Assembly: GCF_036884655.1 (NCBI RefSeq) | Contig: NC_088327.1 | Coordinates: forward strand, 10,057,501 to 10,121,500 | Source: Musa acuminata AAA Group | Taxonomy: Eukaryota; Streptophyta; Magnoliopsida; Zingiberales; Musaceae | DNA: 64,000 nucleotides | Direction: 5' to 3' | Position numbers and translations under genes: made by a program | Notes under the pieces: generated by a model | The model's database searches: none | Told to the model about the DNA's origin: nothing | The model's input: the letters and a program-made list of their open reading frames with translations, nothing else | In this document: positions 11,772-26,700 of the stretch, piece after piece | Numbering within the stretch: the stretch's first letter is position 1 | Layout: each line of letters begins with the position of its first letter

Positions 11772-14700
11772 ATGACAACGTCGCCGACGCCGCTCGACCT
11801 CGACTCCCTTCTCCGATCCCACGGCGGCGACCTCTTCTCCTCCTCCAGCGACGACGAAGACGATGGCGGCGGCGGCGACGCGGAGCTCCCCCCCGCCGTC
11901 CGCCGTCGCACCGTGGAGGAGATCCTTAATGACTCCGACTCCGACTCCGACTCCGACTCCGACTCAGACTCGGACTCTTCCTCCTTCCATCTCGCCAAGA
12001 CGCCGGTTCTCGTCTCCAAAGCCCTGACCCTAACGCCCGAGCAAAAGCCCACGGAGGAAGCAGGCGTCGCGGAAGAAGTCGCGAGAAGGGTTCAAGAATC
12101 GGTTTCCGAAATCGCGGAAGAACCCTCGACCTCCTTCGATTGGAGACGGAGATCTCGCGAGCTCTCCGCTTCCGTCTCCCTCTCTTCCTTGGGGTTATGG
12201 AATGCTACTTCTTCTTCGTCGTCGTCTTCGTCTCGCCCGCTGCCATCTTTTTTTGGCGGCGTCAGGCCTAACCCTAAGCCAGGTGCTGCACTCGCGGCCG
12301 CGGCCGCTGCCTCCCGCGCCGTCCCGACGCCTCATGCTGTGGCCATCAAGAATAGTAGAGCCAGCATCGGCTCTGTCTGGAAAGATCTGGAGGAATCAGG
12401 AGGGGATGCGGTGGGGAGTGCCGGTTCCGAAGGATTGGATGGGTCAGAGCGTTCAGAAGTTACCGTCGTAAGTGAGAACTTGGAACCTGGAGGGGTTGAA
12501 GGGGATGATGAAGTCTTGCGGTCTTCAGTTGAAGCATCTGAGGATGTCTATGGGGATGATGAAGTATCGGAAGCGGGCCATGGTTCTGTCTCAGCTAATG
12601 AGATCGTGACTCCTGGGAAATTGGAAGAAGATGCCATGGATCTGGTGGAGACCGGTCAGGAACTGTCTGTTCATGTTATTCCTGATGTGAATGCGCCTAT
12701 GGTGGATGATGATTTGCTATTCACTGACGATGATGTTGTCCATGAAAACACGGTTGACACTAATAAAGAAGCGGAACCGGAAATGCCAGAAATGGAGAGA
12801 GAGGACACTGGCGAGGAGAATTCTCCTGATGAAGTAAGATCTACAAGAGAAGAAACCCAGGTTGTAAGCGATATAGATAGACTAATTGAGGAGAGATTAG
12901 TGCAGTTGGAGAACAGTAAGAAGGCTGAGAAGAAAGCGGAGAAAAAACTTCGAGCTTCTATGAAGCCTCTGGAATGGGCTGAGGAGCTGGAGAAGAGGCA
13001 TGCATCCTCTGGCCTGCACTGGGAGGAAGGGGTGGCTGCACAGCCGATGAGGTTGGAGGGAATCCGAAGGGGACCACCTGCTGTTGGTTACTTGCAGATA
13101 GATATCGACAATGCGATAACTCGTGCCATTTCTTCACAATCATTCAAGCGTGACCATGGCTCCCCACAAGTGGTGGCTGTTCATATGAATTATATAGCTG
13201 TGGGCATGTCTAAAGGAGCTGTTATTGTTCTTACCAGCAAATATTCTACTCATCTTGTTGACAATATGGATTCCAAGGTTGGTTTGGGACTACTCGCTTG
13301 TTTGTTTTAATTATTTATAAGCCTGTACCCATTTGATTGAAATCATTTTCATCAAGTATCTGTGTTGTCATCATTTGGTTTCATGACATGATATTGGAAT
13401 TCATTCTCTTAATGTATAGTACTACATTCTGGATGGAACTTGGAAGCATGTTTTATTTAATTTCGGTTCATCTAGTTCCCCAGTTATGTTGTTGGCAGTG
13501 ATTAAGTTGCCTGTAGGTAAAAAATGACAGGAAGTTGTGATCCTTCTATTTCATATAGGCATTTAACAGACATTAGCATGGAACGGTGCACTGTAGTTTT
13601 GAGAGCCACGAACTTTGCTTTCGGTAAAGGAGTTATTAGGCATGAATTGGACATGTTAAGGTTGATCCATTTCGATCTGGTTGTTCGAGTGTTTTAGTGA
13701 CTGAACCTCTTTACTGTCAGATATAAGGCCACATACATTTACCATATATAGATCCTGCATTTATGGAACCTCCGAACCGAATCATCCTTTTTCATGGGCA
13801 TGAACTTTGAATACATAACCCATGAACTTGTTTATTCAACTGACTGAAAAATAGATTGAATCGAGTTGAACCAGGTGAATTATGATTGCATTGACTGGTT
13901 ACGAAATCCCTGCTTTGCAAGCATGGCTTGCCTATCAAAAGACTCTTATGGACTGTGTGTTGTGTTATCAAAATCGTGGCAATCGTTTAATCTGATCTTT
14001 TGGGTCTAGTACGTTAATTCTAATTTCTGCAACTAGTTAAATATATTGATACCAGAATTTATTTAATTTAAAAGAATTTAACATCATTTTTGTTCTGAAA
14101 TATGTCTTCAGGAGGGAAGGAGATTAGGTCGAAAGATTCATGAAGTTGTATGAAATTCTTTGTTTTAGTGTGAGATACAAAATGTAACCTGAGATTAAGA
14201 TGATGAATAAGCTTTTAAAACTTTTCTCAGGATATGGACTTGTATAATATGTTATAAACTTTTAAAATATATATTTTGAATTGTAAGGCATTCATGTTAT
14301 TTTAAAGTGTTCCAATTGACGATCAGTGGAAAGAAAACAGTGTCTTGAAAAATTAGAAGGTACTTTTTGTAGATTTAGGGTATTACTTCTTTTGAATGGT
14401 GTCTTTTTCTGCATAGACTTTCTTGTTTCTTCTATTGTTTGTGGTTCAACTGAGTATGTGCAAAATATAAGTGGGTGCTTCTGTCAGATGAAAGTACTAA
14501 AGCATGCTTAATTTTCAGATGCTAACTTTTGGTTCCCATGGTGAGAAATCTCAAACACCTGCAACGTCGATGTGCTTCAACCAGCAAGGTGATCTGCTTT
14601 TAGTAGGATATGGCGATGGTCATTTAACAGTTTGGGATGTGCAGAAAGCAATAGCAGCAAAAGTAATCACTGGAGAACATGCTTCACCAGTCGTCCATAC

Positions 14701-17700
14701 ATTGTTTTTGGGTCAAGATCCGCAAACCACTCGCCAGTTTAAAGCTGTTACTGGTGATTGCAAGGGGCTTGTTTTATTACACACAGTTTCAGTTGTTCCT
14801 TTGCTCAACCGTTTCTCTATCAAGACACAGGTAAATTAAAAACAATCCTGATCTTTGTTCAGTATTGAGATTGATCATAATTTGATCACACAATCAACTT
14901 TGTCTTGTCAACAGTGTCTTCTTGATGGCCAAAAGACCGGCACTGTATTATGTGCTTGTCCTCTTTTAATGGATGATTTCCATGGATTTGTCAATCCATC
15001 TACTCAAGGGTACTCGGCAATGTCCTCCAATGGCCTTGGCAGCATGGTGGGAGGTGTTGTTGGAGGTGTAGTTGGAGGGGAGGCTGGATGGAAGCTCTTC
15101 AATGAAGGTTCTTCTTTGGTGGAAGAAGGTGTGGTCATATTTGTCACCCATCAAAATGCTTTGGTGGTATGGAATCTTCAGATAGATGTGGTCAAATGCT
15201 AGTGTTAGTCTTGCAGTTCAGATTGAGTTAAGTATGAATTCTGATGCTTGGTCTGGGTCGTGTTGCTGATTATTTTCAGGTAAGATTGAGTCCCAATGTA
15301 GAAGTATTTAATAAATTTCCTAGACCAGATGGTGTGCGCGAAGGGTCTATGCCCTATGCTGCATGGAAATGGACATCGGTTCATGACTCATCACCGGGTG
15401 AGGTTCTAAGGTTCTCTGAACAAATTTGCACTTATTTATGTACAAAGCAGTAATGTTCTTCTGACAGCCACATTACAACCTGCAGATTCATCTGATAAAG
15501 TTTCGTGGCTTGCAATCGCATGGGACCGAAGGGTCCAAGTGGCCAAGTTGGTTAAATCAGAGATGAAAAAGCACAAGGAGTGGAGTCTTGACAGCGCTGC
15601 TGTAGGTGTTGCATGGTTGGATGATCAGGTATCTAAAAGGTCTAACTCCAGCCTTGCTTCCCTTTTGATTTACATCCTCTTTTATATAAAGCATGCAATT
15701 TTATTTTCTGCAGATGTTAGTGGTTGTTACCCTGAGGGGACATCTTTGCTTGTTCTCCAAAGATGGAAATGAGCTTCACCGAACTAGCTTCATTGTAAGC
15801 GGTTTGGGAATTGATGATGTGATTACTTATAATACATATTTTTCTAACACTTTTGGGAATCCAGAGAAGGCATTTCACAATTCAATAGCAGTAAGAGGAG
15901 CCACAGTATATATACTAGGGCCAATGCATCTTATAGTTTCTCGTCTTCTTCCCTGGCGGGAGAGGATTCAAGTATTACAAAGGGCAGGTGATTGGATGGG
16001 TGCACTTGATATGTCAATGAGGCTTTATGATGGCAATGCCCATGGTGTAATTGATCTCCCAAGGACAGTGGATGCCATAAGGGAGGTCATAATGCCATTT
16101 CTTGTAGAGCTGATATTATCATATGTGGATGAGGTTTTCTCATATATTTCAGTTGCGTTTTGCAACCAAATTGAAAAAGTGGATCTAGTGGAAGGAATGA
16201 AGTCTGCAGACAGTACCGTGCTTGCCGAAATAGAGGGTCAATATGCCCGTGTCGGGGGTGTGGCTGTGGAATTTTGTGTGCACATAAAAAGGACTGACAT
16301 CTTGTTTGACACAATCTTCTCCAAATTTGTTGCTGTTGAACATGGAGGTACTTTCTGTCCTAATGAAGTATGTGCAACTGATGCCAGTGGCTATAGTATT
16401 CATGTTTCATTATTTTGTGTTAAAATGTAACTGTTTCAATGGTTCTTAATTGATTATATATGCCTGGAATACTTTTAGAACTTTGTGATAATCTAGATTT
16501 TAAAATTTTGGGCAGTTTATCCTTTGGGCTCATGGAAGAAGTAGCTGATATTTATTAGATTTAATGGCATCACTAAGATGGATGAACTTCCAAGTCCTGA
16601 ATGTTCCTTACTTGTAGGGTTGATATTGCTATTGATGAAGTACACAACGGCCAACGGCATTGTTTGTGCCATAGGGGCCCACAAGATATTGTCCACTTTA
16701 GGCTATGACCTGCACAGTTTTATCCTTTAGAATCTATCTGTTCCATGACGTGCCTTGAGAAGAAGAGCTTAGTCTCTTATGAGGCCTATGGCTCTCTAAG
16801 TTTTAACATCACATTTTGGGATGGATCCCATACAAAACTGAATAGGCTATAGTTCAGTTGATGCTATCTTGTGGGCCCCTTGGCCTGGCAAAGATGTGCT
16901 TCATCAACTTTCTCAACATTATGGTGCTTTTTGCAGTGTTATATTCATCTTTGTGTCTTAAGAGCCTGTATATAGGTTTGTTTGGGCTCATGGATGGGCA
17001 CATAATCAGTATTCATTTATTCTAATGGTATGAGCATAAAATTAATAAAAAATCTTTATCATTCTTAAGGTTGGTTCTTTATCAATATTTTAATATGTTG
17101 TTCTGATCTGTTGGTGTTAATTACTGCTTGCAGTTATCTAGGATGTTGCTATTTATGTGATTCATTTATGTTATTGTGCATACCTTCTATTATGCTGATT
17201 GTAACAAGGCTCTTTAGAAGCAAATGGGTTCTAGAAAATCACTAGTTAAGGTACTTGTTTTTGATTTGGAGATTTCTTCCCAGTTGATAACATTAGATCA
17301 ACATAGTGTTGACATCATCATATTTGAAATCACTAATTTGTCAACCAAGATAGTGATTTTGCAGATAGAAATTATACATTGGTAAATAACACATGATCAG
17401 AAATATACAAGTTTGAATGTGGAATAAGAGGAGAAATGCAATATGTACCTTACTGTTTGATTTGTGGTTCTTCTAAGTACTTGTCATGCTGGAAGTGGCC
17501 ATCTGAGAAATTCTATGATTTTGGAGGGATACATTTGTCCTATGATGAAATCCTGTGGAAGTCATTATCCACTAAAAAAAATCTTCATGTCGTTGGCCTT
17601 GAAAGGAAATATATTATTAAGCTGTTATGTGTCTAATAGGTCAAAGACATCAATCATTTGTTCTTTGGGATGCAAGGACTCGCCAGAGGTGTGGTCTTCA

Positions 17701-20700
17701 TTGTATCAAATGCAAATTTTAGGACTAAGTTGGAGTTAGTGTTAATAGTCTAATGACATCCTATATAATACGCATCTGCCATTTTCACTTGTCAGGTATC
17801 ATGATTGTTTGGTTCTTTGGTGCACCATGTGCATGTGCTCAGTTCTTACTAAGTCTAGGTCGATATGTGTCTAAACTTGTAATTTTGTTAATTTTGTATC
17901 CTCATGTCGTGCCTTGTTCGTCTACATATATTTACAAATTTGTTTGGAGTAAATAAATCATATGACCTGAATGAGATGACATTCTGTTGAAGTTTTGGAC
18001 AACTTTTTCATTGAAAGAGTCAGTTTTTAGTTAAAATGCCAGCATTTAAGATCGATATTTTCAACATTAAGATACCATTGTCTAGTGTTTGATCCAGTTA
18101 ACCTTATTTTCCTTCTGTGACAGGCACATTTTTGGAAATTTTAGAGCCATACATTCTAAAAGATGTGCTTGGGTCTTTACCTCCAGAGGTATTTCTGACT
18201 GTGTATCCTCTTTTCTGAGTACTGATTACTTTCATATTCCATAACTATTATAAATAGAAACTTTATACTGAAGATAATTTTCTCAAAAACTTGCAGATTA
18301 TGCAAGCCTTGGTAGAGCATTATAGTAGCAGAGGATGGCTGCAACGAGTTGAACAATGTGTTCTTCACATGGATATTTCCTCTTTGGATTTTAATCAAGT
18401 AACTTAATTTGAGAAATTTAATGAGTCATTTATCTTGAAATTTGTAGTTCTTCACTGAGAAATGTTTTTCTTATTTTTCAGTTATTTTGATTTTGAACTG
18501 GAGGTCAATGCCCTATTGTTCATGCAGGTAGTTCGGTTATGCCGTGAACATGGTCTGTATGGCGCACTGATATATCTTTTCAATCGAGGTCTAGATGACT
18601 ACAAGACACCATTAGAAGAACTTTTAGTTGTTGTACAAGATACTTCAAGAGGAGATGCTGCATCTGTCGGGTACATTCTGCTGTTGCCTGGACAAAATTT
18701 TCCCGAGCCCTATAAATTTCATTTGTTTGATTTCTCTCTGCTATGTTTTTTAGTATGGTCTCAGAATTGAGGACTGGAATTGAATTAAGATTGGAGTAAT
18801 AAAATTTGCTGTTAGTTGACTTACATTTAGTCATGGAAATAACCTCCTGCTCTCGTTGACTCTCCCAATGAACAGAGCCTTGTGCAATGGGCTGGATTTT
18901 TCTGTTAGAAACCTCCAATAGGGTTAAGATCTTCCAGATCAGATGGTACTGGTTGTGGTTTTGGATCTTTTAGAAATAATTGTATATATATGAAAACTGG
19001 TCATAACAGTTAGAAATTAGACAAGTCAGTAAAAATATCTCTTCTCATTTTTCGTCCTCTCCTTTTCTAATTTTTTTACTCCATTTCTACTTTTTTCTCT
19101 TTTGGCTCACTGTCAGCTGGTCCTAGGTGACCTTTTTGTTCTCTCAAATTCTTCTCGCTCTCCTCCATGAGATGCCTATGTTCAATCTTCGCTAGTATCA
19201 GAATGAGGATGTGAGTGACATTCTGAACCCAAAAATCGTGTTGTACAAGACCCTGAAATGAAGTACTAGAAAGTGTTCTTTGAAATTAATTAATGACTGT
19301 GTACTATCTCAAGCTATAACACACAGTCAATGTAGTCCTGCTATTGTTATCACAATCTCCTCATTTAAACACTTGACATTCTCGGTAGATCCATATATGT
19401 AACACACATCACTCAGAGTCCTGTATATGATGTGGGCTCCTGAGGCAACATCGTCTACTTTGTCATCATCATTGTCTACCATATTTTCTTTCACTGAACT
19501 AGAAATCTGTTCCTATGCAAAATTGGGTCCCAGTTGATGGCACATTGGGATTGGTTGCTTGAATATCATGTCTATCACAGCATGAACCTGAAAACTATGG
19601 GTGATCCCCAATGAAGGTGTCACGTCTTGGCCCAATAGGATAACTAATCCACTTAGTTGATGAGCCTGGACTAAAAATTCTAAAATCCAAGTTAATAGTA
19701 GTCACTTAGTTTTTTTTGAACTCTTATTAACCTATTCTTCTCCCACTTTTGATATGGACTAAAATGAGTGTTATGATCTTATCCACTTCAGGGTTTGACT
19801 TCCTTATCAAGACTTAAATATAACCTCGAGTCAAACGTTAGCATGTGACACGAGAGGTCTGACTTTAAATTTTAATGTGCTTTCAACTTTGTCCATGGGT
19901 AATCCTTTTCTGCTCAAGCTTCTCATAATGCCTAATGCTAGATTGTTTATGATATTATTTGTCGTGACCTGGCCCGATAGGATAACTGAACCATTGACTT
20001 GATGAGTCTGGACCTAAGCCCTTATAAGCCAATTCAAGTCTTCTCCCATTTTTTGATGATAGACTAAACTGGGGGTATTATAAAAGGTGGTTATTGACTC
20101 GTATACTGTCTCAAGCCATATCCCACATTCAGTCTGGGACTATTATAGGATATCACAACAAGGGAGGCTTGGTGTACAGAAAGTCTTGTTCATGACTTCT
20201 TACGATTGAATATCATTCCTGTTGATTATGTTGTAACTTTCAGTACATCGTTTCTGAAGTTGGTCTGAGAATGTGGCTGTTCGCCTGTGCATCTCTTTGG
20301 TTATGCATATTAGAATACATTGCTAAGTCATGTGGTGACTGGAAAAATCATTCTTCTGTACAAGCTTTCTTGCCGGGGCCTAGTATTTGACTTACATGGA
20401 TTGGGGTATTTATTATTCCCTCGTGAATTGAGTTCAGCATGGAACCACCCAGATACTCGATGCAAGTTACACGAATGTTCTACATTGGACACTAAAGTGC
20501 AATTGGCACCATCTCTTAATTGCTGGATTTTTTTAATCCTGAAACATAACTTTTTGAGGGTTCTATTTTCAACTCTAAGCCCCTACATACGATGTTTACA
20601 AATAAGTCCTTTGAATAATTTATTGAACCCTTCAAATAGCATATGATCATTGTTAGATGAACCAATGGATACTTATCTATAGATCAACACTTTTTTTTGC

Positions 20701-23700
20701 TGTTTTTTAATTCTTAAAGCCTTTGTTTTAATTATTAATCCATGAATTATTAAGTGTTCTTTAGATGCCTTATATATTTGATGGAATTCCGTGCTTCTTC
20801 TCTTTTTTTCATGTTTTTACTTGTTGCATATGATTAATTTCTCAATTAATTTCATGGTTTTCATCATTGCCCAAACCAATGGAGGACTAAATTCTTATAT
20901 TTCTTATATTCATAAGATATTTTTCTTTTCATATATAATTCGTTTTTATAATCTGTCCATAAGTTTAATTGATTTGCAAATCTGTAAATAAAAAACAAGT
21001 AAATTTCTTTTTCTTTCACTGATTAGTAAAAAAGTTCAAGAACATCCAAGTGGATTATTTTATTTTCAAATTGTGGAATAAATTTCTATATGAGCCTTTG
21101 GTTTAACCATTGAATAAATAGGCAGAGGATCTTATTTCAAGAGCCAACAGCTAAAATTTTATCTTGAATTATTGTGCTTACTAATCCATCAAAAAATTAA
21201 ATATTTTCTTTTGTATCTAAAACTCTTTACTTGTATCCTTTTTTAAATTATAGGTTATAAGTACACCTGCATTACGTGTATAAAATGATCTGGTTATTTT
21301 TTAGATGTCTTAACGTCATTAATTTCTCAGTTAAATTTAGTGGTTTTCATTATTGCTGGAGCAAATGGAGATTTAAAACATTATATCTATTCATGCCCAT
21401 TATTTTTACTAATCTTGAGTTATTTTGCTTACTAATCCATTAAATATTTGTTTTTATTTAAAATTCAATATTATATCTTATTTTTAAATTATAGTTTATT
21501 AAATTCATGCCCATTATTTGTGAAATACGATCTGGTTATTCTGTAGATGTTTTAGCCTTTATATTTATTTGCTTGATTGCAAGGGTAGTTGAAGTTGATG
21601 TTTCATTTAATATATCTGATTGATGTGATTATTAACTATGTTATATCGCTTTTTTATGAATTATACTGATTTCTGTTTTAGTTGGTTTATTAATTTTTAT
21701 TTCTAACTACAGCTTATTATGATTCATGTAAGCAGGTACAGGATGCTTGTTTATCTTAAGTATTGCTTTCAAGGTTTAGCGTTTCCTCCTGGTATGTTTT
21801 TTGTTCATTCTATGACATGATATAAGGCAAAAGTGATGTTAATGAAAATTTGACTTTTAACCACTCTAATGTGTTGGACAAGAGGGGAAGCTTGGTGTTA
21901 CATATTAGTGAGAGCCTCATGTACTGGGCTGCCTTTTGTTTTTTGTGATATGCTGTGTGGCACGTAGCGGAACATGGACACTTTTTAATTTACTGTTTGC
22001 TGGGAGAAAGTATGGGATGTTGTGGCATGATCTGCTGATCAACACATTACAACTACCATAATGATCTTGTGTGTTCAGACGCTCAAGTGCTGCTTAGTTG
22101 AATCCTACTTTTCCATAAAAAAATCAAATTTAATTAAAAGATTTTGCAGCGTTGTTCTTGATTTATAACCCAGATAAATGCTGTAATCTCCTCTGGAATC
22201 TCTTCCAATGGCACGTGTTACATCACTTCTTTCAATTTTCACCATGATTTGTTAGTCCCATTCTTTAGTGATGTTATCACAGTATCTAATTGGCTTTTTT
22301 GTCATATTCTTGTTTGGTCCTTTGCAGCTTCATCTTGCTTCTCTTTTTTCTTCCTATTTGTGAAAATAACCATTTTTTGGTACCTTTTATTTTGTATTTA
22401 AAGAAGAAATTTTGGTTACAGGTCATGGTACTCTTCCATCTTCAAGATTGCAATCAGTTAGAGTAGAATTATTGCAGTTTTTGCTAGAGGATTCTAAAAA
22501 TTCGAACTCTGAAGTCTTAAAAAGTTTCAAGGCATCCTGTGGTCTTTGCCCAAATCTGTGCTATCTCCTTTGGTTGGACACTGAATCTACTCTAGAAGTC
22601 CTGCAATGTGCTTTTGCGGAAGAGGGGCATAAACAGATGGATGAGTCTGTACAATGTAAAAGTGAATCCAATGTTGAACATGAAAAAGAAGATGATTTTC
22701 AGAGCTTGGAAAATCAGGATGCAATTGTACAGAACATTGTGGACAAACTTATAAATATTCTTGATTTGGAATCAGAGGTGATAAAATCATTTGTGATGGA
22801 GCACAGTGTGGATGTATGGCCATCGAAGAAGGATTTATCTCAATTGCTTCAGTTCATCGCATTTCTTGTTTCCTATAAGCAAGCTACTATTTCTGGGAGG
22901 GTGCTAAAGCATATTCTTCAATATTTGACCTCACACGATCTGGCATCATATGACCCAAATAATGAAGCTGAAGCTTCTCAAAGAGAGAAACAAGTGCTCA
23001 CTCTTCTGAAAATTGTTCCTCAGGCAGATTGGAACCCTGATGATCTCATTTGTCTTTGCGTGGATGCCCATTTTTATCAGGTAGTTTGTATGCTCTAACT
23101 ATTAATATTTACACTTTTTTCATTTACATGTTTTTTCATCCAGTACCACAAATATTCTGGATATTTTCATTGACATGTTTCATCTTCATTCAATAGGCTT
23201 GTGGTTTGATACATGAGATCAGAGGCCAATATATTGATGCTTTAGATAGTTACATGAAGGATCTGGATGAACCTATCCATGCCTTTGCTTTCATCAACAA
23301 GATTCTGTTGCAGTTGAAAAATAATGAAGCTTCTTGTTTTGAGACAGCGGTAATTTTGCGAATTCCAGAATTAGTCAAGCTAAGCAGGTAAAGCTGCAGG
23401 TAACACTAAATGGTGTTGATTATTCAAGAAACAATAGTGCATATGTTGAATCTCATCCCTTTCCATTTTGCACTTGTTGCTTATGTTCTGAAACATTGTT
23501 CTGGTGGCAGGGAATGCACCTTTTTCTTGGTTATTGACCAATTTAGTAGCCAGTGTCAGCATATCCTATCAGAACTTCGATCTCATCCGCAAAGCCTATT
23601 CCTTTTCTTAAAAACTACCATTGATGTTCACTTGTCAGGAAATCTCAGCTTTCCTGTGCTTGAGACTGTTCAAGGCTCAAATGGTTCGTTTGGGAAAATC

Positions 23701-26700
23701 AGAGATACACCAAATGATCTTGAAGAATATGCCAAAAGACTATCAAGTTTTCCCAAGCTTTTGCATCATAACCCGATCCATGTAACTGATGAGTTGACAG
23801 AGTTGTACTTAGTGGTAAGATTTTAAATTGTCAAATAAGCTTGATAAAGCTGCAAGGAACATGTGAAATTCTTCCTTAGACATGCATTGCATGTTTGTCA
23901 TTGATAAGTATTCTTACTCTTTTATTTGTTACAACTCATTTATATTATTAATTTTACTAATTTCTGGCTTGCGTTTTATTTGATATCTATACCTACAAAC
24001 CGGGGTATGAATAATATACTCACTCGATTTCCTTTTTCTGGAGGGGAAAACCTTGGATGTGTGATTTTGTCATCATAGCATCTAGTTAGCTAGCTACATG
24101 GTTTGTCCAGTTTGTGGTCAACAGTGTGTCTAACAGCTAGAATACTTGAATGTTGGTTGGTGCAAGTCCAGTTTGTGGCATGACATGGTTTGTGGTCAAC
24201 TAGTTTTTGGCTACTCAAAGCTGATATTATCTTAATTTAAGTTTAGTTAAAATCTTAGTGTAATTCTTATGATCTGTTATATAAATGCTCAAAAACCCTT
24301 GAAATATTACATGTTTCTTTATTTTATACCATCTGCATTTCCTCTTTGATGGATTCAGCAGTGTTATAAGTTGATCTGTAACAATTTAATTGTTATTGTA
24401 ACTTGTAAGTGTCAAGCAATTTGATAGTTAACACACAATTTCCCCTACATAGGAATCAATTTTTAAAGAAATTATTTTCAGGCAATTATATCCTTAGTTT
24501 CATCTCTTTGGTTCTTTTTAGTGTTCTGTGGTAATTTTCTTTTTCTCGTGCATGCTTGTCTTTACTTGTGTTTGTCTTCATCTTGTATTGTTCTAATCAT
24601 CAATAATCAAGTCCCATTCTTATCATCTTATTCTATTTCCTTCATGTAGCTTTTGTGCCAGTTTGAACGCAGCTCAGTCTTGAAGTTCTTAGAGACTTTT
24701 GATAATTATAGACTGGAGCAGTGTCTACGTATTTGTCAAGAACATGGTGTTACAGATGCTGCTGCATTTTTGCTAGAAAGAGTTGGTGATGTTAGTAGTG
24801 CTCTAATACTTATGTTGACTGGGCTGAAGGAAAAGATCGAATTGCTTGTCGATGCTGTGGAAAGAATACATCCTCAGATGGTGTCAAGTAATTCGTTTGG
24901 GTTGGAGCAGCTTGAAGACATTTTAAAACTTAAAGAGGTTTATAAACCAATAATTTTGTTTATGGAACTACAGTTTTCTTCCTAATAATTGACACTGTTG
25001 TTTCTTAATTTGTTGCTCTGTTCAGGTTGTTTCTGTCCATGATGTATTGCATGCCTCCATTAGCTTATGCGAAAGAAATACTCGACGTTTAGACCCAGTG
25101 GAGTCTGAATCACTTTGGTTTCGGTTGCTTGACTTGTAAGACATGATCAATCTGAGATCTTATCAAATTATACACTACATTTAATTAATAGTAGTATTTT
25201 TATTTTAATAAATCATGATATATTGCAATATTAAGCACATCATCTTTTTTAATGTGATATCTTGGCATGCATAGTGTTCTTTGAATACTTCTCTGATTTT
25301 TTTAATACTTTGCAATTTGCATAAGTTTTCTTTTATTGTTTTATTATAATAACATCAAATATTCTATCTTTTCCTTTGTTTCATAGATAGCTTGTTATTG
25401 CCTGCAAAACTTATTATTGCAGATTAAGCTTTCTAAGTGCTTTAACAAGTATGAGAAAATATATGATATGACAGCGTTTGAATCAGCAAAAGTCTTGAGG
25501 AATTCATATGAGCACTTTAAACTTATTTAATAATTATGATTGACCATAAAAAATTAAGATGCCAGAATCTGTTTGTTAAGCAATGCAACAACTATTCAAC
25601 TATGTAAACAACTCAGACTAACAGCGAGTAACTGAATATGCTGGAAACATATTAGAGTTAGTGGAAATTTACAACTAATTCCAATTGAACTAACCAGATA
25701 TATTACCTGAAAGGACTCTAGGATGAATTATGGTACAAGACTAATAGAGCTTTCTATCTATATAAATCTGAATTCACTTTGGTTCTATATTAATGTATTA
25801 ATAAGCAATAAGATTCCAACTATTTGGGATCGATTGCATGCGTCTTTTCCAGCTATTTAACTCTATTGGTAAATATAATTTCAAAGTGAGCTACTGTTGG
25901 ACATTATGATGTGCCACATACAACAGTGTTTGTCCAGGCTTATTGGTCTGTCATTGGTTCCCTGTGTTGCCTAATTGTTAATTTTTTGCTGATTTCTCAT
26001 TGATGCCTTTTTTTCGTTAAGAAATGAGAAAGGAACTTCTGTAATAACTCAATCAACAATCTAGTATATTGATGTAGTAGTCTCATGTCTCTCAAGTTTG
26101 GTTAATATCTGCAGTTGTTTTTACCTTACCTTTAATGATTATTTTGTCTATGAACCACACTCAGCTTTTTCCAGAACAATTGAAGTCATAACTCATGCTC
26201 TAGGCTGTACTCTGTTCCAGAATGGATGTTTGTCTCGTCAGTATAGGTTTGAACAGATAATGTCTTTGCTTACACAAGTTAGCTAAAGACAGGCAAAAGA
26301 TCCTAACTATGCCCACCATTGAACAGTAGTCAACCAGACTCCAATTTTTTTTTTTTTAAAGGAGAGTTAATAAGGTTGGAAGTTTTGGCTGGTAGAGTTC
26401 TGCTGAGCTGTGTTGTGCCATTTCTGGCTATGCATCTTTTGGCCTATTTTCTTGGGTATACATTTCTTTTAGCATGTCCATTCAAAATTTATAAATTGAT
26501 ATAATAAGAACTTAAGTGAACCGAAATTTCTTGCTTGAATTCATTTGATAGGGATGATATACATGTGCAATCTAATCAAGATTTGAAGCACTGAACTGTT
26601 TACCATGCCACTTAATTTGAGGACAGAACTTGAGTTGCTAGTACAAAAACTTGTTCTGTCCCATCTTTGGATTAGTTACAAGCACCTAAATGTTCTATAA

